Part shown: positions 10,701-12,188 of the stretch, piece after piece
Position numbering within the stretch: position 1 is the first letter of the stretch
How the letters are laid out: the number at the start of each line of letters is the position of its first letter
NCBI GenBank assembly: GCA_001662425.1
Contig: BDDC01000475.1
Location: 1 to 12,188, forward strand
DNA: 12,188 bases
Origin: Chlamydomonas sphaeroides
Taxonomy: Eukaryota; Chlorophyta; Chlorophyceae; Chlamydomonadales; Chlamydomonadaceae
Direction of reading: 5' to 3'
Notes under the pieces: generated by a model
The model's input: only the letters and a program-made list of their open reading frames with translations
Told to the model about the DNA's origin: nothing
The model's database searches: none
Program-made: the position numbers and the translations under genes

Positions 10701-10732
10701 GCAGGGGGCACGGCCGGGGCTCGGAGGAGTAG
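93..10732 (+). CDS. Large multi-exon surface membrane protein: Pmp-like beta-helix ectodomain, Cys-rich region, polytopic C-terminus (5' partial)
   Basis: Spliced gene of 24 inferred coding exons: 93-1741, 2059-2119, 2377-2532, 2728-2853, 2968-3311, 3527-3634, 3803-3946, 4210-4248 (tentative), 4436-4594, 4753-5001, 5254-5736, 5916-5977, 6122-6185, 6357-6407, 6572-6648, 6795-8493, 8636-8704, 8844-8891, 8998-9173, 9307-9403, 9749-9861, 10048-10114, 10307-10377, 10537-10732. Phases agree at every junction. From the codon at 95 this gives about 2,101 residues and a TAG stop. Seen: Pmp-like GGxΦ repeats (about 1-380), W-P-G-D-Y element (about 802), Cys-rich blocks (about 850-1125), roughly nine hydrophobic segments (1128-1150, 1173-1189, 1235-1255, 1802-1823, 1870-1897, 1933-1952, 1954-1972, 1991-2005, 2014-2037), and a basic tail. 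Known: volvocine algae carry expanded families of large proteins that combine such repeats, Cys-rich modules and multipass C-termini. Inferred: plasma-membrane or flagellar surface protein, receptor-like or channel-like. The function is not established. The start codon and signal peptide are upstream of the window. Confidence 0.85.
1742..2058 (+). other. Intron 1 (317 bp)
   Basis: It runs from the GTGAGTAAG donor after exon 1 to a C-rich tract and CCCTCAG acceptor at 2058. The exon 1 frame reaches a stop (TAG) within 21 bases, so splicing is required. It holds no coding signal that I can support. The only structure seen is a short 9-bp tandem repeat at 1839-1865. Confidence 0.75.
1839..1865 (+). 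repeat. Three tandem 9-bp units TACTnGCCG in intron 1
   Basis: The units at 1839-1847, 1848-1856 and 1857-1865 are TACTCGCCG, TACTGGCCG and TACTTGCCG, differing only at the fifth base. This is a minisatellite-like repeat inside an intron, with no visible function. Confidence 0.8.
2059..2119 (+). CDS. Exon 2 of the surface protein gene
   Basis: A 61-bp exon between acceptor CCCCCTCAG (ends 2058) and donor GTGAGG (2120), entering in phase 0 and leaving in phase 1. It encodes a short stretch with the core VWVPDASSHAVL. The frame stays open to 2313, so a longer form using a later donor or intron retention cannot be excluded. The phase into exon 3 supports the donor at 2120. Confidence 0.65.
2269..2301 (+). 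repeat. Copy 1 of a 33-bp near-exact duplication (intronic copy)
   Basis: It matches 2394-2426 at 31 of 33 positions, offset by 125 bp. This copy lies inside the inferred intron 2, and in the exon 2 frame it reads SDADGSSGAST. The exon 3 copy reads SDADGNSSAST. Confidence 0.85.
2377..2532 (+). CDS. Exon 3 of the surface protein gene
   Basis: A 156-bp exon, phase 1 in and phase 1 out. The acceptor CAGCAG (ends 2376) is weak, but of the nearby AGs it keeps both the frame and phase 1. The AG at 2388-2389 gives the wrong phase. The donor is GTGAGC at 2533. It encodes a Ser/Asp-rich start (SDADGNSSAST), then CPPQPGDGWLE and an amphipathic Ala/Leu stretch. The start is the least secure boundary in this part of the gene. 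Confidence 0.6.
2394..2426 (+). repeat. Copy 2 of the 33-bp duplication (coding copy)
   Basis: This is the partner of 2269-2301 (31 of 33 identical) and lies within exon 3. The two differences are G-to-A changes that alter residues (Ser/Asn and Gly/Ser). The encoded motif SDADGxSxAST is otherwise shared. Confidence 0.85.
2728..2853 (+). CDS. Exon 4: globular extracellular segment
   Basis: A 126-bp exon, phase 1 in and phase 1 out, between acceptor CCTCCACAG and donor GTGAGG (2854). It encodes a Cys-Cys pair (NGCCPLAV) followed by the alternating hydrophobic strand SLSLQLLDQWGSRV. That pattern suggests an immunoglobulin-like beta strand in the region before the Cys-rich modules. I infer a fold, not a named domain. 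Confidence 0.75.
2968..3311 (+). CDS. Exon 5 of the surface protein gene
   Basis: A 344-bp exon entered in phase 1 after acceptor CGCATGCAG. Its first two bases complete a Val codon with the G at 2853. It leaves in phase 0 at donor GTATGC (3312). It encodes YTAHLALLWVPPP, a Ser-rich linker, then Gly/Ala-rich sequence with two Cys (VFVCPPS, GGCSGAS). Composition changes through the exon, but the frame is open throughout. Confidence 0.75.
3422..3441 (+). repeat. Exact 10-bp tandem duplication in intron 5
   Basis: GCGGTCAGTT occurs twice in a row at 3422-3431 and 3432-3441, inside the intron between exons 5 and 6. Confidence 0.8.
3527..3634 (+). CDS. Exon 6: W-P-G-D-Y strand module
   Basis: A 108-bp exon (36 codons), phase 0 in and out, with acceptor CTTCCGCAG and a GTGTGT donor at 3635. 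It encodes APFGRDGIASW, then LHGWPGDYFLLITV. The Gly-Trp-Pro-Gly-Asp/x-Tyr followed by a hydrophobic strand is a hallmark I recognise in volvocine members of this protein type, just before their Cys-rich region. Confidence 0.8.
3803..3946 (+). CDS. Exon 7: start of Cys-rich region
   Basis: A 144-bp exon (48 codons), phase 0 in and out, with acceptor CCGCTGCAG and donor GTGGGG at 3947. It encodes VAPAVLPLRLLGCGAGE and ends with PCVACPRR, a CxxC pair that opens the Cys-rich section. Confidence 0.8.
4210..4248 (+). CDS. Exon 8 (tentative 13-codon exon)
   Basis: A possible 39-bp exon, phase 0 on both sides, between acceptor GTCCGCAG (ends 4209) and donor GTGCCG (4249). It encodes VGSEPDPRLPLDQ. 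Dropping it leaves the rest of the reading frame intact, so phase alone neither supports nor excludes it. It would fill the gap between PCVACPRR and the next Cys-rich exon. The alternative is a single 489-bp intron. Confidence 0.45.
4436..4594 (+). CDS. Exon 9: Cys-rich CPxNAxCPGG module
   Basis: A 159-bp exon (53 codons), phase 0 in and out, with acceptor GTGCCCAG and donor GTGGGC at 4595. It encodes TCQPCPANAVCPGG, then PRPGYWHAS. The four closely spaced Cys followed by PGYWH are typical of Cys-rich EGF/GCC2-like ectodomain modules, so this exon is a reliable anchor for the gene model. Confidence 0.88.
4753..5001 (+). CDS. Exon 10: HRCPNPDAC segment and helical spacer
   Basis: A 249-bp exon (83 codons), phase 0 in and out, with acceptor CTTTCCCCAG and donor GTGTGT at 5002. 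It opens with VHRCPNPDACDTG, which continues the Cys-rich module of exon 9, and then gives an Ala-rich acidic spacer ending LAAYQQ. Confidence 0.85.
5254..5736 (+). CDS. Exon 11: GCC2/GCC3-type Cys block and first membrane segment
   Basis: A 483-bp exon (161 codons), phase 0 in and out, with a textbook acceptor CCCATTGCAG and donor GTGGGC at 5737. The first 80 residues are Ala/Thr/Ser-rich. Then follow QCSEGYTGNLCAACAPGYG and FECEPC, a Cys pattern like the EGF-like GCC2/GCC3 (ephrin-receptor-type) module. The hydrophobic run LARVVGLGILAMACNTAVIV comes next and is the first membrane helix. The end is charged (MNPEDDKK), marking the exit from the membrane. Confidence 0.9.
5916..5977 (+). CDS. 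Exon 12: second membrane segment
   Basis: A 62-bp exon entered in phase 0 (acceptor ATGTTAG) and leaving in phase 2 at GTGCGA (5978). It encodes AIVVHIQLFIIIARLNIPYP. The RLNIPxP ending after a hydrophobic helix is characteristic of this C-terminal region in related volvocine proteins. Confidence 0.82.
6122..6185 (+). CDS. Exon 13 of the membrane domain
   Basis: A 64-bp exon, phase 2 in (its first base completes AGG, Arg) and phase 0 out, with acceptor CACCTCCAG and donor GTGGGA at 6186. It encodes LIHNFLDVLGFITGSENFGSQ, an amphipathic segment linking the second and third membrane helices. Confidence 0.8.
6357..6407 (+). CDS. Exon 14: short Cys-containing loop exon, probable GC donor
   Basis: A 51-bp exon (17 codons), phase 0 in and out, with acceptor CCGGCTCAG. 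It encodes IAFNLACLTSNGDSAAQ. The best donor is CAG|GCGAGT at 6408, a GC-type donor that fits the consensus except for the C. Using it joins to ARAQFLGALL in exon 15 in frame. Reading on instead stays open but stops (TGA) at about 6515. Confidence 0.62.
6408..6571 (+). other. Probable GC-AG intron (164 bp)
   Basis: The donor is GCGAGT instead of GTGAGT, and the acceptor is CGCCCTGCCAG at 6571. No GT donor nearby keeps both the frame and the expected protein continuity. GC-AG introns are a known minor class spliced by the standard spliceosome. Confidence 0.55.
6572..6648 (+). CDS. Exon 15: third membrane segment
   Basis: A 77-bp exon, phase 0 in and phase 2 out, with acceptor CCCTGCCAG and donor GTGGGC at 6649. 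It encodes ARAQFLGALLMPCFVTAAAL and then IVWSA, a clear membrane helix. Confidence 0.82.
6795..8493 (+). CDS. Exon 16: RYLYVN element, long disordered insertion, fourth membrane segment
   Basis: A 1,699-bp exon, phase 2 in (it completes Arg) and phase 0 out, with acceptor GCCTTCAG and donor GTGCGG at 8494. It opens with RYLYVNLRREAAEEMGEHL just after the third membrane helix. About 500 residues rich in Ala, Ser, Pro, Gly and Arg follow, with homopolymer-like runs and no cysteine framework, so they are probably disordered. It closes with an ordered end: basic LLRRLARSLVRRF, then DEELGLWQQLGTVLLISVFV, the fourth membrane helix. The frame is open for 566 codons. Competing frames in this GC-rich stretch are also long, but only this one joins the conserved ends. 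A small unseen intron cannot be excluded. Confidence 0.83.
8636..8704 (+). CDS. Exon 17: Cys-containing extramembrane segment
   Basis: A 69-bp exon (23 codons), phase 0 in and out, with acceptor CTACCTCGCAG and donor GTGCGA at 8705. It encodes AALSAFSCYVIDKQEPGEGG. The FSCYxxD element follows the fourth membrane helix directly. Confidence 0.82.
8844..8891 (+). CDS. Exon 18: GYWVRNMNQE element
   Basis: A 48-bp exon (16 codons), phase 0 in and out, with a strong acceptor GTCATTGCAG and donor GTGCGA at 8892. It encodes LAAHPQGYWVRNMNQE. The GYWVRxMxQEC string continues into the Cys that opens exon 19 and is a conserved signature in this family. Confidence 0.85.
8998..9173 (+). CDS. Exon 19: fifth membrane segment
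   Basis: A 176-bp exon, phase 0 in and phase 2 out, with acceptor CCCCCGCAG and donor GTGAGT at 9174. It encodes CGTDIHARLY, a long hydrophobic stretch (LGALFVAAFGVAPPLAVAAAL), then RCVRDEGLDS and VRLMYGWSYTQY, a loop leading to the next helix. Confidence 0.88.
9307..9403 (+). CDS. Exon 20: YYWWDAVVQLQ motif and sixth membrane segment
   Basis: A 97-bp exon, phase 2 in (GA|G, Glu) and phase 0 out, with acceptor TCCCACGCAG and donor GTGGGC at 9404. It encodes PRYYWWDAVVQLQTFALVAA. The [YF]YWW[ED]xxxQLQT string at the start of a helix is one of the strongest family signatures in the window. Confidence 0.9.
9404..9748 (+). other. Intron 20 (345 bp) with G-rich tract
   Basis: It lies between donor GTGGGC and the acceptor after a CTCTCTCCCCCCAG tract. 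It holds no coding signal that I can support. A run of G tracts (9443-9475) follows about 40 bp after the donor. Confidence 0.8.
9443..9475 (+). other. Potential G-quadruplex tract in intron 20
   Basis: On the + strand, G tracts of 5, 6, 4 and 4 lie at 9443-9447, 9449-9454, 9456-9459 and 9472-9475. They are separated by one base, one base and a 12-base loop. Four tracts of at least four G in a row satisfy the usual motif, although the last loop is longer than ideal. Confidence 0.5.
9749..9861 (+). CDS. Exon 21: seventh membrane segment
   Basis: A 113-bp exon, phase 0 in and phase 2 out, with acceptor TCTCCCCCCAG and donor GTACGG at 9862. It encodes ALLMLCVLIVFAAATGLAAP, a membrane helix following closely on the previous one, then a loop (MQSPLLDSLTFSSTSCL). 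Confidence 0.87.
9918..9922 (+). terminator. TGTAA pentamer in intron 21: possible alternative polyadenylation signal
   Basis: TGTAA is the common volvocine polyadenylation signal, and this is the only + strand copy I found in the window. If intron 21 is kept, exon 21 reads on for 19 residues and stops at a TAA (9920-9922) inside the pentamer. An early 3' end is possible but unproven. Confidence 0.3.
10048..10114 (+). CDS. Exon 22: eighth hydrophobic segment
   Basis: A 67-bp exon, phase 2 in (AG|C, Ser) and phase 0 out, with acceptor CCTCCCCCAG and donor GTGAGC at 10115. It encodes LTLAMSIYFVVGAQDLSTRP, a short hydrophobic segment followed by a polar loop. Confidence 0.85.
10307..10377 (+). 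CDS. Exon 23: last membrane segment
   Basis: A 71-bp exon, phase 0 in and phase 2 out, with acceptor GTTTCCCTCAG and donor GTGGGC at 10378. It encodes TVTAALILALNTALVAVFAI and then VAV, the last membrane helix. Confidence 0.87.
10537..10732 (+). CDS. Exon 24: basic C-terminal tail and stop
   Basis: A 196-bp terminal exon, phase 2 in (it completes Arg), with acceptor CCCACGGCAG and stop TAG at 10730-10732. It encodes LYWPAIAARTQALSAAARHW, then a basic run (KVRRRKHR), then a Gly/Glu/Arg-rich end (HGRGSEE). The positive charge just after the last helix fits a cytoplasmic tail. Confidence 0.85.
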
Positions 10733-11146
10733 GGCGGAGCGCGGGCCTGTGAGCTCGCTGCTGGATGAATTATGCTATGCGCTTACCGGTGCATGTACAT
10801 TCATGATTGATATTCATTAGCTGACGCACATCCTAGCATGGCATCAACGAGTTGAGCCTGCATACCGCCGCTCGTGTGTCATGTGGGCGCATGCCCCCTG
10901 CATGCTGCTGCTGCCTGCACCAGTCTGCATGGGCCTATAACGGCGGGCGGGGTGACATGCGTTGTCTTAGTCGTGTGCGTGTCGCTCATCATCCACTCAT
11001 CCCAATGCCCGGCTGGCCCATGCTGCTGCATGCTGCTGTGCACCTCTATCTGTGATGCGCCTGGAGTGCGCCGGCGCTGGCGGAATTCATCGGAGCTCGT
11101 GCCGAAGCATGCATATGCGGCTCTAGCTAGGGTTTGTACACAGGGA

Positions 11147-11188
11147 GCACGGCGGCTGCCGCGGCCGCTGCAGCGGCGGCCGCCGTGC
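11147..11188 (+). other. GC-rich hairpin, probably in the 3' UTR
   Basis: Arms at 11147-11162 (GCACGGCGGCTGCCGC) and 11173-11188 (GCGGCGGCCGCCGTGC) pair over 16 bp with one mismatch, which is a G-U wobble in RNA. The loop is 10 nt. The structure would be very stable. It lies about 415 nt after the stop codon. Its role (transcript end, RNA stability or none) is unknown. Confidence 0.7.
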
Positions 11189-11348
11189 AGCCGGCAGCGC
11201 ATGGCGCTGCATGTGCAACGGCGCTGGGGGCGCTGGGCGAGGCCTGTATGTGCAACAAGGCAACCCTCGCATCTCACACTTTTTATCGTATGGATGCATC
11301 GACGATTCGGCTCGATAGATTCTGTTGACTCTAAATAGCTGCGTTCGC

Positions 11349-11378
11349 GAGACGCACTTTGTCGAAACACACTTCGTC
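11349..11378 (+). repeat. Two imperfect tandem 15-bp units
   Basis: GAGACGCACTTTGTC is followed at once by GAAACACACTTCGTC, differing at three positions. It is a short local duplication in the 3' region. Confidence 0.65.
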
Positions 11379-11804
11379 AATTGTGGCCTGACAGTAGTCC
11401 ATGAGGCAGCTCGCAGAAATGCAGTTGCGAAGGGGAAAAGGCAATTTTTATCCAGCCAGCAGTGTGGCATACAAGAACCTTGCGAGGCTCCCGCAGATGG
11501 AGGTGGTCCTCCCCCTGATCCCCTCCCTCGACACGAGGGGATGACAGGGGTGCAACATACCGCAGATAATGGGCTCACGGGCTAAGTTGCAACAGCGCTT
11601 TGCTTGCGCATCCAATGCCGCGCAACGGGAGCGGATAGCTTGTCGCATTCGTACACGGTGCCCTGTATGGCGATGGGGGCGCTGGTCCGGGCGTGCAAGC
11701 AAGCAAGGCGTGTGCATCCTTGCACCGGCGTGGGCCGGCAGTCAAGGGCTCGCTATACCTCATCCCGCTGCCCTCACCTTATGACCGTCAAGCCAAAACA
11801 CGAG

Positions 11805-11847
11805 GGCGCGTGGTGTCCGTTTCCGCCTCCGTTTCCGCGCACGCGCC
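11805..11847 (+). repeat. 8-bp inverted repeat enclosing a 12-bp tandem duplication
   Basis: GGCGCGTG (11805-11812) and CACGCGCC (11840-11847) are exact reverse complements. Between them, TCCGTTTCCGCC (11816-11827) and TCCGTTTCCGCG (11828-11839) form a tandem pair with one difference. Confidence 0.75.
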
Positions 11848-11934
11848 GTGGCTGCGACGCTTTACCCACAGGGAGGGAGGGGGGAAGGCTCTCCCCTGCT
11901 GTACCCTCGGCTGCGCGCCCAAGCGCCCCCGGCT

Positions 11935-11982
11935 CGCAGTTCGCAGCTCCCGCAGTTCGCAGCTCCCGCAGTTCGCAGCTCA
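11935..11982 (+). repeat. Three tandem 16-bp units
   Basis: CGCAGTTCGCAGCTCC repeats at 11935-11950 and 11951-11966 exactly, and at 11967-11982 with a final A instead of C. Each unit contains an internal near-repeat (CGCAGTT / CGCAGCT). It is a minisatellite-like array in intergenic DNA. Confidence 0.85.
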
Positions 11983-12013
11983 CGCGCCGGACGACGAACA
12001 GGGGTCGTATCTT

Positions 12014-12180
12014 CCATCGGTTTGATCGTTTGATCGATTCCATTTGACCACAATCGGACCCTGATCGATACACTTATAGATGTTACAAATGGGAATCGAT
12101 GGCATAATCGATACCATGGAACGATCGTTTTTGCCGGGAAGGCATGGTGATCGACACCACGTCGTCGCGCCCGGATCGTG
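12014..12180. repeat. Cluster of ATCG/ATCGAT motifs
   Basis: About ten ATCG tetramers occur in 167 bp, four of them as ATCGAT (about 12033, 12064, 12095, 12107). There is an exact 8-bp tandem TTTGATCG (12021-12036) and a perfect 10-bp palindrome AACGATCGTT (12120-12129). Part of the stretch is more AT-rich than the rest of the window. Confidence 0.6.
12083..12087 (-). terminator. TGTAA on the minus strand: possible polyadenylation signal of a convergent gene
   Basis: TTACA on the + strand reads TGTAA on the minus strand. It would suit the 3' end of a gene lying beyond the right edge and pointing left. No coding sequence for such a gene is visible in the 100 bp that remain, so this is only a weak hint. 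Confidence 0.2.
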
Positions 12181-12188
12181 GCGGGGGG

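Larger units (their letters stand above)
10733..12188. other. 3' UTR and intergenic region without a recognisable gene
   Basis: After the TAG stop I see no open frame with coding character on either strand. The longest frames (about 150-160 codons, mostly minus strand) have mixed, biased composition and no motif, which is expected at this GC content. The + strand has no TGTAA here. The related TGTAC occurs at 10794-10798 and 11135-11139. The region contains the hairpin, tandem repeats and ATCGAT cluster listed separately. The true end of the transcript cannot be placed. Confidence 0.6.

Noticed and set aside
11525..11539. Small hairpin CCCTCG-ACA-CGAGGG
   Set aside because: A 6-bp stem of this kind is expected by chance in GC-rich sequence, and nothing around it suggests a function.
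10879..11578. Minus-strand frames of 151-163 codons in the 3' region
   Set aside because: They have no motif, unusual mixed composition, and cross the hairpin and repeats. There is no evidence of a gene.

Overview
The window looks like nuclear DNA from a volvocine green alga of the Chlamydomonas type. The base composition is very GC-rich. The coding sequence is cut by many short introns with GTGAG/GTGCG/GTGGG donors and (T/C)GCAG acceptors preceded by C-rich tracts. The reading frame can only be assembled by splicing. I see no rRNA, tRNA, CRISPR array, insertion sequence or bacterial-type operon.

One large + strand gene fills about the first 10.7 kb, and its 5' part lies outside the window. 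I trace 24 coding exons from about position 93 (or from the window edge) to a TAG stop at 10730-10732. All exon phases match across the 23 junctions and give about 2,101 residues plus the stop. From N to C the protein has: (1) a repeat domain with GG[A/V/G]-[hydrophobic] and [F/L]xxN motifs, like the parallel beta-helix repeats of chlamydial Pmp proteins (exon 1); (2) a globular extracellular stretch ending in a W-P-G-D-Y element (exons 2-7); (3) Cys-rich segments including CxxCPxNAxCPGG and a GCC2/GCC3 (EGF-like) block (exons 8-11); (4) a C-terminal region with about nine hydrophobic segments (exons 11-24), interrupted by an intron-free disordered insertion of about 540 residues (exon 16). 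The likely product is a large surface membrane protein, receptor-like or channel-like. Its ligand and activity cannot be read from the sequence.

The last 1.45 kb (10733-12188) holds the gene's 3' UTR and intergenic DNA. I find no convincing gene there. It contains a strong GC-rich hairpin (11147-11188), several short tandem or inverted repeats (11805-11847, 11935-11982) and a cluster of ATCG/ATCGAT motifs (12014-12180). The volvocine polyadenylation pentamer TGTAA is absent from the + strand after the stop. The only + strand copy I found lies in the intron after exon 21, where it overlaps an in-frame stop codon.

The points most worth checking are the architecture itself, the long variable insertion between membrane segments, a probable GC-AG intron, a 33-bp duplication of coding sequence inside intron 2, runs of phase-symmetric exons, and the possible early intronic polyadenylation site.
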